NCBI GenBank assembly: GCA_025356765.1
Contig: JANXRO010000190.1
Location: 1 to 21,064 of the forward strand
Direction of reading: 5' to 3'
Length of the DNA stretch: 21,064 bases
From: Hyphomicrobiales bacterium
GTDB taxonomy: Bacteria; Pseudomonadota; Alphaproteobacteria; Rhizobiales; Aestuariivirgaceae
Shown: one piece after another, positions 7,587 to 15,852 of the stretch
How the letters are laid out: each line of letters begins with the position of its first letter
How positions within the stretch are numbered: position 1 is the stretch's first letter
Program-made: the position numbers and the translations under genes
Notes under the pieces: generated by a model
The model's database searches: none
What the model saw: the letters and a program-made list of their open reading frames with translations, nothing else
Told to the model about the DNA's origin: nothing

Positions 7587-10208
7587 TTAATGCGCCTTCA
7601 GCGTTCTTGATATGATCTCAAAAACATCACGAGAAAGATTTTTTCTGGCCAAGATGCGTTTCATTTGTTTTTGTGCATGCGCGCGGCGATTAACATCAAA
7701 CATGCGCCAACTGCGAAACCCCGTGGCCAAACGTGATGCGACTTGCGGATTAATCGCATCTAAAGCGATGATGACATCGGCTCCCAAACGATAGCCTGAA
7801 CCATCAGCGGCATGAAAGCCCGTGGGATTTCCGCCAATGAAATTGCGCAACAGTGCATAGACGCGATTTGGTGTCTTGAAATTGAATGCGGGATGTAAAC
7901 TAAGCTTGCGGACAATTTGCGCAGACTTTGCACGCGGCATCAAGGCCTGCACAGCAAACCATTTATCGACCAACAAATGATCATCCGCATGGCGGGTATA
8001 AAACGCGTCCAACAGTTCTTGGCCGCGCTTTAATCTTGCTCCAACGCTCAGCGCTGCAAACTCAATTGTCATATTATCTGCGCCGTCGAATAATGCGTGG
8101 GCATGTTTTTCTGCCCATGCTTCATCAGTTGTTGCAATCAAACTGAGGCAGGCGAAATTCAATGCTCGCTTGCCTACGTCTTCAGCTGTGGGTTGGTAAG
8201 CCCCTGATACTGCCGTTGCTTGAAAACACTCGACCAACACTGGCAATATTTGACCAGCAACTGAAGCGCAAACGCTTTTGCGCGCTTTCAACAAAATATC
8301 TGAATTAACATCTTTGGCAATCACTGCCAGCATTTCTTCAAAATATGGCAAGGCCAATAGTTGCGCTTTGTAAGCATCATCCAATGATGTGTCTTCTAAC
8401 GACTTTGCAAGGGCAGCAGCAAATTTATCCGTTTTCGGCAAAGGCCTCTTGAGCTTTATGGCAAAATAGGTTTTTGCGATCAGTGTTTTGGCAAGGCTTT
8501 GGGCCGCTTCCCAACGATTGAAACTATCACCATCATGGGCCAGCAAAAATAGAAGTTCGGCTTGCGTGATATTTTGCTTTAAAATAATTGGTGCAGAGTA
8601 GGAACGATTGATGGACAGCACAGGCTTTTGCGAAACACCGGAAAATCTAAAAATCTGCTTTGCTTTGGTCACTTCCAAAATAGAAGTTTTTAACGAGATG
8701 TCCTTGCCGTTTTTTCCAACCAATCCGAAGGCCAGCGGCATATGCAGCGGTTGTTTTGGCTTTTGGCCCTTCATGCGTGGCGTTGTTTGCGACACCGCAA
8801 TTTCATAGTCTTTGCGTTTTGCGTTATACGTGCCGCGCACAGTAACAATGGGTGTGCCCGCTTGCGTATACCAGCGGAAAAACTGCTTTAAATCACGCTT
8901 TGAAGAATCTGCCATGCATTGCACAAAATCTTCAACGGTGGCTGCGTCTCCATCATGGCGTTTGAAGTAAAGCGCCATCGCTTTGGCAAAGGCTTTTTCG
9001 CCAATCAGCGTTTTCAGCATGCGGCAAAGCTCAGCACCTTTTTCATAAACCGTTGAAGTATAAAAATTATTGATTTCGATATACTGATCAGGCCGCGGTG
9101 GATGCTGCAATGGCCCACGATCTTCCGGAAATTGCCTGGCCCTCAAATCTTGCACATCCTCAATGCGCTTGACGGCGCGGGAGCGTAAATCGCTGGTGAA
9201 TTCTTGATCTCTAAAAACTGTCAAGCCCTCTTTCAAACACAGTTGAAACCAGTCGCGGCAGGTGATGCGATTGCCTGTCCAGTTGTGGAAATATTCATGC
9301 GCGATAATGGATTCGATCAGTTCATAATCAGTGTCGGTTGCCGTGTCTGGTCTGGCCAAAATATATTTGTCATTGAAAATATTAAGGCCCTTGTTTTCCA
9401 TGGCACCCATGTTGAAATCAGACACAGCCACAATGTTAAAGACATCAAGATCATAGGCGCGGCCGAAGGTTTTTTCATCCCACCGCATAGACGCTTTTAA
9501 AGCCTCCATGGCCCAGGCACAGCGGTCTTGTTTGCCTTTTTCAATATAGATGCCAAGGGTTACATCCATTCCTTCAGAAGTTTTGAATTGATCTTTAACA
9601 AAGGCCAAATCGCCTGCCACCAATGCGAATAAATAGCTGGGCTTAGGATGAGGATCATTCCATTCAGAAAAATGTCGATCTGTTCCTGCAATTAATCCGT
9701 GTGCTGATGGATTTCCATTTGACAACAAAACAGGGAGTGATTGAGGTGCTTCTATGCGCACATGAAATTTGGCCATCACATCCGGCCTGTCATAAAAATA
9801 TGTTATCCGCCGAAAGCCTTCTGCTTCACATTGCGTGCAATACATTCCGTTCGACATATAAAGGCCAGAGAGAGCGGTATTTTCTTTGGGCGCACATGTT
9901 GTTTCTACAGAAAGCACAAATGGCTTTTGTGGAACTCTATGCACAATCAATTTGGAGTTTGACACGACATAGTCTGATTTGGAAAGTTCTATGCCATCTA
10001 TCGCCAAGGATTTTAAGGTGATTGCTTCACCATCAAGTTCCAAGGCTGCGCGCTGCTGTTTGGCCTGATCGTTGGTTTTAAAATGAATCTGCGTTGCAAC
10101 GATTGTTTCAGTTTCATGGAGGCTGAAAGTCATCCGAACCATGCCAATCAGATAAGGTGTTGGCCTATAGTTTTTCAGGTGCTGGGTTTGTGGCAGGTCA
10201 GCGCGCAT
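7587..10208 (-). CDS. pepN: Aminopeptidase N (M1 family metallopeptidase)
   Basis: From the ATG at 10208 the protein has 873 residues, close to E. coli PepN (870). It is a cytoplasmic zinc aminopeptidase that removes N-terminal residues from peptides. GAMEN (268-272) binds the peptide amino terminus. HEYFH (304-308) with Glu327 in KEGLT forms the HEXXH-18-E zinc site. The C-terminal helical domain is full length. I chose ATG 10208 because GGAG lies 7 bases upstream and the MRADLPQ... start resembles rhizobial PepN. The frame extends 26 codons further to a TTG at 10286, but that extension looks unrelated to the family. It is transcribed divergently from glycerate kinase, and its stop lies 91 bases upstream of the histidine kinase start on the same strand. 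Confidence 0.96.
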   Translation of the reverse strand: MRADLPQTQHLKNYRPTPYLIGMVRMTFSLHETETIVATQIHFKTNDQAKQQRAALELDGEAITLKSLAIDGIELSKSDYVVSNSKLIVHRVPQKPFVLSVETTCAPKENTALSGLYMSNGMYCTQCEAEGFRRITYFYDRPDVMAKFHVRIEAPQSLPVLLSNGNPSAHGLIAGTDRHFSEWNDPHPKPSYLFALVAGDLAFVKDQFKTSEGMDVTLGIYIEKGKQDRCAWAMEALKASMRWDEKTFGRAYDLDVFNIVAVSDFNMGAMENKGLNIFNDKYILARPDTATDTDYELIESIIAHEYFHNWTGNRITCRDWFQLCLKEGLTVFRDQEFTSDLRSRAVKRIEDVQDLRARQFPEDRGPLQHPPRPDQYIEINNFYTSTVYEKGAELCRMLKTLIGEKAFAKAMALYFKRHDGDAATVEDFVQCMADSSKRDLKQFFRWYTQAGTPIVTVRGTYNAKRKDYEIAVSQTTPRMKGQKPKQPLHMPLAFGLVGKNGKDISLKTSILEVTKAKQIFRFSGVSQKPVLSINRSYSAPIILKQNITQAELLFLLAHDGDSFNRWEAAQSLAKTLIAKTYFAIKLKRPLPKTDKFAAALAKSLEDTSLDDAYKAQLLALPYFEEMLAVIAKDVNSDILLKARKSVCASVAGQILPVLVECFQATAVSGAYQPTAEDVGKRALNFACLSLIATTDEAWAEKHAHALFDGADNMTIEFAALSVGARLKRGQELLDAFYTRHADDHLLVDKWFAVQALMPRAKSAQIVRKLSLHPAFNFKTPNRVYALLRNFIGGNPTGFHAADGSGYRLGADVIIALDAINPQVASRLATGFRSWRMFDVNRRAHAQKQMKRILARKNLSRDVFEIISRTLKAH

Positions 10209-10399
10209 AAGAAACTCCGATGTGTTAGCATGATCTATTGCCACTGTTTGCCCAAATGATCTACGAATTATGTTTTGCTGCGACAAAACAATTTTCAGTT
10301 TGTATTGAAACGCAGCCTTAAATTGAACTAAGAGACAAAGCTGAAATGTTCATGCATATTCAATGGCAACATTGGCAAACAATTTAACTGGATTGATCC
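10209..10399. promoter_or_regulatory. Divergent promoter region pepN / glycerate kinase
   Basis: This 191-base region lies between two divergent starts, so it must hold promoters for both genes. I could not find a pair of -35/-10 boxes I trust on either strand. It contains a perfect 7-bp inverted repeat, TGTTTTG at 10271-10277 and CAAAACA at 10284-10290 with a 6-base loop, which could be an operator or part of the pepN leader. The bases nearest pepN carry its ribosome site (GGAG). Confidence 0.45.
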
Positions 10400-11647
10400 G
10401 TGGCACCCAACAAAATTCTTCGCGCAATGTTTGCTGCCGCTGTTGAGGCTGCACTTCCCAAACACGCTATTCCTAAATTCATGCCACGCAAACCTAGGGG
10501 GCGCACCATTGTGATTGGTGCTGGCAAAGCATCTGCTGCCATGGCGCAAAGCTTTGAGAAGCATTGGCGCCACCCTCTCGAGGGATTGATAGTGACGCGC
10601 TATGGCCACGGAGCGAAAACCAAGCATATTGAGGTTGTCGAAGCGGCCCATCCGGTTCCTGACGAAGCGGGCATGAAAGCAGCTGGTCGCATTATGAATT
10701 TGATGCAGGGGTTAACCAAGGATGACCTTGTGGTGGCGCTTATTTCGGGCGGCGGTTCTTCATTGCTGAGCTTGCCTGCTGACGGCATTAGTGCCGAAGA
10801 TAAACGCGCGGTGAACCGTGCATTGTTAAAATCTGGCGCACCGATTGAAGATATGAATATCGTTCGCAAACATCTTTCCAACATCAAAGGAGGAAGGTTG
10901 GCCGCTGCTGCATATCCGGCACGGGTGGAGACATTGGTGATTTCAGACGTGCCCGGCGATGATTTGGCTGCGGTTGCATCCGGCCCCACTGTGCCAGACC
11001 CTTCGACGTTTGCACAAGCGCGCGCGGTTATTGCCAAATATGGAATTGAAGTTCCGGCGTCGGTTAAACGGCATCTGGCTGAGGCAAAACACGAAACACC
11101 AAAGCACTTGGACAATGCGCGGGCCAGATGCATTGCTTCGCCGCAACAATCTTTAATGGCCGCAGCCAAAGTGGCGCGTGATGCAGGTTATCGGCCCATT
11201 ATTTTGGGCGATGCCATTGAGGGTGAAGCCCGCGATGTGGGGTTTGTTATGGCAGGCATTGCGTTGCAGGCTAGGCGCTTTGGGCAACCGATTAAGCTTC
11301 CATGCGCTATCATTTCAGGTGGGGAAACAACTGTCACCGTGCGGGGGCAAGGCGTTGGTGGACGCAATGTAGAGTTTCTGTTGGCTTTGGCAATTAAGCT
11401 GAACGGCGCTGCGGGCATTCATGCATTGGCCGCAGATTCAGACGGCATTGATGGCGGTGCAGATGTGGCAGGCGCAGTAATCAACGCCACCAGTTTGACG
11501 CGGGCGCGAAAACTGGGCATCGATCCTTGGACAGAACTTTCCAATAACAACGCCCATGAATTTTTTAAACGCCTCGGCGATCAGGTGATCACGGGCCCAA
11601 CATTGACCAACGTGAATGATATTCGCATTGTGTTGGTAGACGGCTGA
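10400..11647 (+). CDS. gckA: Glycerate 2-kinase (MOFRL family)
   Basis: This 415-residue cytoplasmic kinase phosphorylates D-glycerate to 2-phosphoglycerate, which enters lower glycolysis; it operates in hydroxypyruvate, tartrate and serine-cycle metabolism. The N-terminal DUF4147 domain (about 5-240) carries VIGAGKASAAMA (38-49), ISGGGSSLLSLPA (115-127), RKHLSNIKGGRLA and SDVPGDD. The C-terminal MOFRL domain (about 295-412) carries ISGGETTVTV (305-314), GGRNVEFLLALA (320-331) and AADSDGIDGGAD (344-355). All hallmark motifs look intact. The start is GTG at 10400, because an in-frame TGA lies two codons upstream; the ribosome site is weak. Orthologues are also called ttuD. It precedes the malic enzyme gene by 74 bases on the same strand, so the two could be co-transcribed. 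Confidence 0.93.
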   Translation: MAPNKILRAMFAAAVEAALPKHAIPKFMPRKPRGRTIVIGAGKASAAMAQSFEKHWRHPLEGLIVTRYGHGAKTKHIEVVEAAHPVPDEAGMKAAGRIMNLMQGLTKDDLVVALISGGGSSLLSLPADGISAEDKRAVNRALLKSGAPIEDMNIVRKHLSNIKGGRLAAAAYPARVETLVISDVPGDDLAAVASGPTVPDPSTFAQARAVIAKYGIEVPASVKRHLAEAKHETPKHLDNARARCIASPQQSLMAAAKVARDAGYRPIILGDAIEGEARDVGFVMAGIALQARRFGQPIKLPCAIISGGETTVTVRGQGVGGRNVEFLLALAIKLNGAAGIHALAADSDGIDGGADVAGAVINATSLTRARKLGIDPWTELSNNNAHEFFKRLGDQVITGPTLTNVNDIRIVLVDG

Positions 11648-11687
11648 ATTGAATTCAGGCTAAACTTCGATTTGTTCAAATTTTTTT

Positions 11688-11699
11688 CAGATTAATCTG
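11688..11699. promoter_or_regulatory. 12-bp palindrome upstream of malic enzyme
   Basis: CAGATTAATCTG is a perfect palindrome ending 22 bases before the malic enzyme start codon, inside the 74-base gap after glycerate kinase. Such a position would suit a repressor operator, but no known operator consensus is recognised. A chance palindrome of this length in AT-rich intergenic DNA is possible. Confidence 0.3.
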
Positions 11700-11721
11700 C
11701 ATGCAAAATTAAAGGGCCACA

Positions 11722-13995
11722 ATGAGTTCTCCATCTGATGATGTTCGTGCTGGTTCTTTGGTTTACCATGAACAAGGCCGTGCCGGAAAATTAGAAATCC
11801 GCGCCACGAAACCTCTGGCCAACCAGCGCGATTTGGCACTGGCTTACTCACCAGGCGTTGCTGCTGTTTCAGAGGCCATCCACAAAGACCCCACCCTGGC
11901 TGCTAAATATACGGCGCGCGGCAATCTTGTGGGTGTTGTTTCGAATGGCACGGCGGTTTTGGGCTTGGGCAACATTGGCCCGCTGGCCGCAAAGCCCGTG
12001 ATGGAAGGCAAAGCTGTTCTGTTTAAAAAATTTGCAGATATTGATGTGTTCGATATTGAAGTTTTGCCCACGGATGTTGATGAATTGGTAAATGCCATTG
12101 CCGCGTTAGAGCCCACGTTTGGCGGTATCAATCTGGAAGATATTAAAGCGCCGGAATGTTTTGAAGTTGAACGCCGCTTACGTGAGCGGATGAAAATACC
12201 CGTCTTCCATGATGATCAACATGGAACGGCTGTGATCGTGGCTGCAGCAGTGACGAACGCCTTGACCTTGGCCAATAAAAACATTGGTGATGTTAAAATT
12301 GTGGCCTCTGGTGCAGGTGCGGCGGCTTTGGCTTGCCTCAACCAACTGGTCAGCCTTGGCGCAAAGTTGGAAAATATCTGGGTCACTGATCTTGAAGGTG
12401 TGGTTTACGTTGGCCGCGAAAAACTGATGGATCGGTGGAAAGATATTTTTGCCAAGGAAACCAGCCATCGCACTTTGGCGGATGTGATCAAAGATGCGGA
12501 TGTGTTTTTAGGGCTTTCTGCCGGCGGTGTTTTAAAGCCAGAAATGGTAATGCAACTGGCACCCCATCCGCTTATATTGGCGCTGGCCAATCCCAATCCT
12601 GAAATCATGCCCGAAGAGGCTTATGCGTTGCGGCCTGATGCTTATATTTGCACCGGCCGATCAGATTATCCCAACCAAGTGAACAATGTTTTGTGTTTCC
12701 CCTATATTTTCCGCGGGGCATTGGATGTGGGGGCCACGACCATCAATGAAGAAATGAAACAAGCCGCCGTGCAAGCCATTGCGGAATTAGCGCGGGAAGC
12801 ACCATCCGATATTGCTGCGAAAGCTTACGGTGGTGAGGCCAGATTGTTTGGCAAAGATCAATTGATCCCTTCGCCATTTGACCCGCGTTTGATTTTGCGC
12901 ATTGCGCCCGCAGTGGCCAAAGCGGCAATGGATTCTGGTGTGGCCACAAGGCCCATTGCCGATTTTGATGCGTATCAAGACAAGCTGCAACGCTTTGTTT
13001 TCAAATCTGGCTTCATCATGCGGCGGATTTATATTGCGGCAAGAAAGGCCCCTGCTCGCGTTATTTATGCAGATGGCGAAGACGAACGCGTGCTGCGCGC
13101 CGCTCAAGTGTTGATTGAAGAAAAAATGGCAAAACCCATTTTAATTGGCCGGCCTGCGGTTATTGAGACACGGCTTAAGCGCTATGGCCTTTCGATCAAG
13201 CCTGGCAAAGATTTTGAAATTACCAACCCTGAAGATGACCCGCGATATCGCGAATATGTTGCAACGCTTGTTGATGTGGCGGGGCGCAAAGGTATTACAC
13301 TGGATGCGGCAAGAACTTTGGTGCGCACCTCCAACACCGTGATTGCGGCACTGGCGCTTCATCGTGGTGAAGCCGATGCGATGTTGTGCGGCTTGGAAGG
13401 GCGTTTTCGCTCCAAGCTGCGCACCATTAAAGATGTGATCGGCTTGGCACCTGGGGTGAATTCACTTTCCGCGATGAGTTTGATGATCACATCGCGCGGC
13501 ATTGTGTTTTTAACCGATACGCATGTGCAGCCAGACCCAACGCCCGAAGCGCTTGCTGAAACTGTGAAGCTTTGTGTGCAGCATATCGCGCGGTTTGGCA
13601 TCAAGGCGAAAGTGGCGCTGATTTCACATGCCGATTTCGGGGATTATGACACAGTATCTGCAATGAAGTCTCGGGCTGCGTTTGAACTGATTCAAAAACT
13701 TCACCCTGATTTAGAGGTGGATGGTGAAATGCAATTGAACACCGCGCTGATTGAAGAGGTGCGCATGCGAAAGATGCCCAATTCACATTTAACGGGCGAG
13801 GCCAATTTGTTGGTTATGCCTGATTTGGCCTCAGCCAATGTTGCTTATCAGGCCATCAAAGTGTTTGGCGATTCGTTGCCGGTTGGGCCCATTTTGTTGG
13901 GCACAGCAAAACCTGCGCATATTCTCACAGGTTCTGTAACTTCGCGTGGTGTAATGAATCTCTCCGCCATTGCTGTGGCGGAAGCAGCGAAGTGA
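11722..13995 (+). CDS. maeB: NADP-type malic enzyme with C-terminal phosphotransacetylase-like domain
   Basis: This 757-residue protein has the length of proteobacterial MaeB/Tme hybrids. It decarboxylates malate to pyruvate with reduction of NAD(P), a route for growth on C4 acids. The malic domain has AYSPGVA (Tyr42), EGKAVLFKKFAD (Lys97), LEDIKAPECFEVE (Glu139, Asp140) and FHDDQHGT (Asp164, Asp165) for catalysis and metal binding. The Rossmann motif is SGAGAAA (about 196-202). From about residue 430 to the end is a phosphotransacetylase-like domain; in this family it is regulatory (acetyl-CoA sensitive in rhizobial enzymes) and not thought to be active. The NAD versus NADP choice (dme or tme) cannot be decided by eye. 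The ATG at 11722 is preceded by AAAGGG. The stop overlaps the acetyltransferase start as GTGA. Confidence 0.95.
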   Translation: MSSPSDDVRAGSLVYHEQGRAGKLEIRATKPLANQRDLALAYSPGVAAVSEAIHKDPTLAAKYTARGNLVGVVSNGTAVLGLGNIGPLAAKPVMEGKAVLFKKFADIDVFDIEVLPTDVDELVNAIAALEPTFGGINLEDIKAPECFEVERRLRERMKIPVFHDDQHGTAVIVAAAVTNALTLANKNIGDVKIVASGAGAAALACLNQLVSLGAKLENIWVTDLEGVVYVGREKLMDRWKDIFAKETSHRTLADVIKDADVFLGLSAGGVLKPEMVMQLAPHPLILALANPNPEIMPEEAYALRPDAYICTGRSDYPNQVNNVLCFPYIFRGALDVGATTINEEMKQAAVQAIAELAREAPSDIAAKAYGGEARLFGKDQLIPSPFDPRLILRIAPAVAKAAMDSGVATRPIADFDAYQDKLQRFVFKSGFIMRRIYIAARKAPARVIYADGEDERVLRAAQVLIEEKMAKPILIGRPAVIETRLKRYGLSIKPGKDFEITNPEDDPRYREYVATLVDVAGRKGITLDAARTLVRTSNTVIAALALHRGEADAMLCGLEGRFRSKLRTIKDVIGLAPGVNSLSAMSLMITSRGIVFLTDTHVQPDPTPEALAETVKLCVQHIARFGIKAKVALISHADFGDYDTVSAMKSRAAFELIQKLHPDLEVDGEMQLNTALIEEVRMRKMPNSHLTGEANLLVMPDLASANVAYQAIKVFGDSLPVGPILLGTAKPAHILTGSVTSRGVMNLSAIAVAEAAK

Positions 13996-14405
13996 AATTG
14001 CATATCTCAGAAATGTCTGGGAGTGAAAGTGCTGCCGTGATTGCGCTTTGGGAACAATGCGAACTCACAAGACCTTGGAATGATCCTCATCGCGACCTTG
14101 AATTTGCGATGGCTTCAATCAATGCAACCATACTTGTGGGCAAAATTGAAAACAAAATTATTGCTTCCGCCATGACAGGACATGATGGCCACCGCGGCGC
14201 GGTTTATTATTTGGCTGTTGATCCGGCTTTTCAATCAAGGGGCTTGGGTCGGGAACTTCATGACGCCGCCATTGCTTGGTTGAAAGCTAAAGGCGTTTGG
14301 AAAATCAATTTGATGTTTAGAAGCGAGAACCAAAAGGTGCGAGGGTTCTATGAAGCGCTGGGTTATGAAGTGAATGATGTCGTGAGTTTGGGCAAGAAGA
14401 TATAG
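13992..14405 (+). CDS. ypeA: GNAT acetyltransferase, YpeA-like
   Basis: This 137-residue single-domain N-acetyltransferase starts with GTG, which overlaps the malic enzyme stop (GTGA). It closely parallels E. coli YpeA: an LWEQCELTRPWNDP segment near residue 19, GHDGHRGAVYYLAVDP in the middle, the acetyl-CoA pyrophosphate loop QSRGLGREL (about residues 76-84), and the closing segment FYEALGYEVNDVVSLGKKI. The substrate is unknown; the family transfers acetyl groups from acetyl-CoA to amines. The overlap implies translational coupling to an enzyme that makes pyruvate and is often acetyl-CoA regulated, though a functional link is only suggested. No key region is missing. Confidence 0.88.
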   Translation: MKLHISEMSGSESAAVIALWEQCELTRPWNDPHRDLEFAMASINATILVGKIENKIIASAMTGHDGHRGAVYYLAVDPAFQSRGLGRELHDAAIAWLKAKGVWKINLMFRSENQKVRGFYEALGYEVNDVVSLGKKI

Positions 14406-14413
14406 GGCATCGC

Positions 14414-15214
14414 ATGAATACCTATGACACTTTTGCCAATAATCTTCGCCGATTTTGTGAGCAGTATCCTTCAATCGCTGCCGTTTGTGCGGCAACACAG
14501 ATTAATCGCCAGCAGTTCAACAAATATCTTTCTGGAAAAGTTCTGCCAAGCGCAATCGTTTTGCGGAAGATATGCAAGTTTTTAAACGTTTCCGAACAGG
14601 CTTTGTTTGCAAGCGAAGGTGCCCAAGCGCCTCATGGAAAAGCCAGATCGGGAATTCCCAAAATCGGCAAGGCACAAGAGGTTTTTGAAAGTGCCCGCGG
14701 GTTTGCATCAACGAACACTTACAAAAATAGTTCTGACGTTTCGTCAATGCCTGAAGGTTATTATTTCTGCTATTTTCCCTTGGAAAGCCGAAAGCAAAAA
14801 CTGCTTCGCAGTTTGGTTTGGGTGTTTCGCCAAAATGATGTGAAAGGATTTGTGCGCATCACTTATATTCGCGATTTCAAAAAGCGTTCAAATGTACGCG
14901 CTGGCGGAAGGCACACGGGAATCGTGTTTGCCAATCAAGATGAAATCTTCATGTTGGGGTTCAATCGATATAGTGAAGGGCAAATGTCTATCGCAACAAT
15001 TGACAGGCCCAAATCTCAGTCGTTCAGCCTATTGTTGGGGCTAACAGTAACTCGAAATCTTGAAAAACTGGCAGCCATTCGGATGGTGATGGTTCAGGTC
15101 GATTCACAGATGACAAAAAGACAAATGATAGACAGTATTGGAATTGTCGACGAAAACGACCCTACCCTGCAAGCAGAAATTCTGGCTGCGCTGCCGGAAT
15201 TGCAAAGACTCTAA
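14414..15214 (+). CDS. Helix-turn-helix protein with unrecognised C-terminal domain
   Basis: This 266-residue protein begins with an XRE/Cro-type helix-turn-helix (about residues 7-64): the core reads SIAAVCAATQINRQQFNKYL, followed by SGKVLPSAIVLRKICKFLNVSE, a typical recognition-helix and dimer layout. A linker with many Gly, Ala and Ser (66-110) leads to a C-terminal domain (about 112-240) rich in beta strands, with GYYFCYFPLES, RKQKLLRSLVWVFR, GRHTGIVFANQDEIFMLGFNR and LLLGLTVTRNLEKLAAIRMVM. I do not recognise this domain; a ligand-sensing role is a guess. The start ATG at 14414 lies 8 bases after the acetyltransferase stop, with AGGG just upstream, so it is probably in the same transcript as maeB and ypeA. 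It is likely a transcription regulator, with unknown targets and signal. Confidence 0.75.
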   Translation: MNTYDTFANNLRRFCEQYPSIAAVCAATQINRQQFNKYLSGKVLPSAIVLRKICKFLNVSEQALFASEGAQAPHGKARSGIPKIGKAQEVFESARGFASTNTYKNSSDVSSMPEGYYFCYFPLESRKQKLLRSLVWVFRQNDVKGFVRITYIRDFKKRSNVRAGGRHTGIVFANQDEIFMLGFNRYSEGQMSIATIDRPKSQSFSLLLGLTVTRNLEKLAAIRMVMVQVDSQMTKRQMIDSIGIVDENDPTLQAEILAALPELQRL

Positions 15215-15223
15215 ACAGCAAAA

Positions 15224-15254
15224 GCCAGTTTGCCGCGGGGTTGCGCAAACTGGC
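15224..15254 (+). repeat. Perfect stem-loop after the helix-turn-helix gene
   Basis: GCCAGTTTGC (15224-15233) pairs perfectly with GCAAACTGGC (15245-15254) across an 11-base GC-rich loop, starting 9 bases after the stop codon. No T run follows, so it is not a canonical intrinsic terminator. It may stabilise the 3' end of the mRNA or act with Rho. The strand is assumed from the upstream gene. Confidence 0.55.
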
Positions 15255-15452
15255 CAATGCTCAAGTCCAAAGTACACCGCTCAGGTGAGCAACGCTCTAG
15301 GAAAAAGCTCCCCCAGCTAAATCCAACATTGAATGAGATTGTGCGATTTGAAAATTCTCTAGTGAGCGCAAGCTGGATGCCGGACCTTCGCTAAGTAGCT
15401 TACAATAGGCTTTTCAACTTGATGGAATCGCGGAGGCACACCACTTCGCCAA
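15255..15452. other. Intergenic DNA without recognised features
   Basis: Roughly 200 bases separate the stem-loop after the helix-turn-helix gene from the rpsU terminator. I see no open frame with a ribosome site, no tRNA fold and no known RNA motif. This is the convergent tail region of two operons. Confidence 0.5.
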
Positions 15453-15453
15453 T

Positions 15454-15484
15454 AAAAAAACCGCCGGCTTGCACCAGCGGTTTT
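15454..15484 (-). terminator. Intrinsic terminator of rpsU
   Basis: Read on the minus strand, AACCGCTGG pairs with CCGGCGGTT (one mismatch) across a short loop and is followed by a run of seven T (A's at 15454-15460 on the + strand). It lies 20 bases past the rpsU stop, in the correct orientation. Confidence 0.88.
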
Positions 15485-15504
15485 CAAAACAGAATGGAAG
15501 TAAA

Positions 15505-15771
15505 TTACATGCCGCCAGCAGATGGGCCGCCAAAACGTTTTGGCTTTTCAATCTTCTTGGGTGGTGGCAAAAGGCCTTCACGTTGCAGCTTCTTGCGAGC
15601 AAGTTTGCGCGAACGACGAATTGCTTCAGCCTGTTCACGGGCTTTCTTTTCGGATGGCTTTTCAAAAGCACCGCGCATTTTCATTTCGCGGAAGATGCCT
15701 TCACGTTGCATCTTCTTTTTGAGAACTTTCAGGGCCTGATCGACATTGTTGTCACGAACGATTACTTGCAA
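15505..15771 (-). CDS. rpsU: 30S ribosomal protein S21
   Basis: This 88-residue basic protein of the small ribosomal subunit helps initiation complexes recognise mRNA. The alphaproteobacterial signature is clear: QVIVRDNNVDQALKVLKKKM at the N-terminus, then QREGIFREMKMRG, EKPSEKKARE and RRSRKLARKKLQREGLLPP, and a Gly/Pro tail. The start codon is TTG at 15771, with GAGG about 6 bases upstream, and matches the MQV start of homologues. A rare start may keep its dosage low. It lies downstream of purK on the same strand, but an intrinsic terminator in between suggests its own promoter, which I could not pick out. Confidence 0.95.
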   Translation of the reverse strand: MQVIVRDNNVDQALKVLKKKMQREGIFREMKMRGAFEKPSEKKAREQAEAIRRSRKLARKKLQREGLLPPPKKIEKPKRFGGPSAGGM

Positions 15772-15803
15772 GCGAACCTCGATATAAAAGCAGTTAAAGG
15801 GTT

Positions 15804-15826
15804 AAAAAGGCCCGCTAAGGCCCTTA
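15804..15826 (-). terminator. Probable intrinsic terminator of the purE-purK operon
   Basis: On the minus strand, AAGGGCC and GGGCCTT form a 7-bp stem with a central G-G mismatch and a 5-base loop, followed directly by a run of T (A's at 15804-15808 on the + strand). It sits 27 bases past the purK stop and before the rpsU leader, so it probably insulates the two. Confidence 0.65.
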
Positions 15827-15852
15827 ATATGGTTGCTCCCTAACACAAGGGA

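Noticed and set aside
10209..10286. 26-codon N-terminal extension of pepN from a TTG
   Set aside because: The ATG at 10208 has GGAG 7 bases upstream and gives the usual family length; the extension resembles nothing in PepN.
10600..11169. 189-codon minus-strand open frame opposite glycerate kinase
   Set aside because: It is antisense to intact MOFRL-kinase motifs and has no family resemblance; it is a shadow of the codon bias of the real gene.
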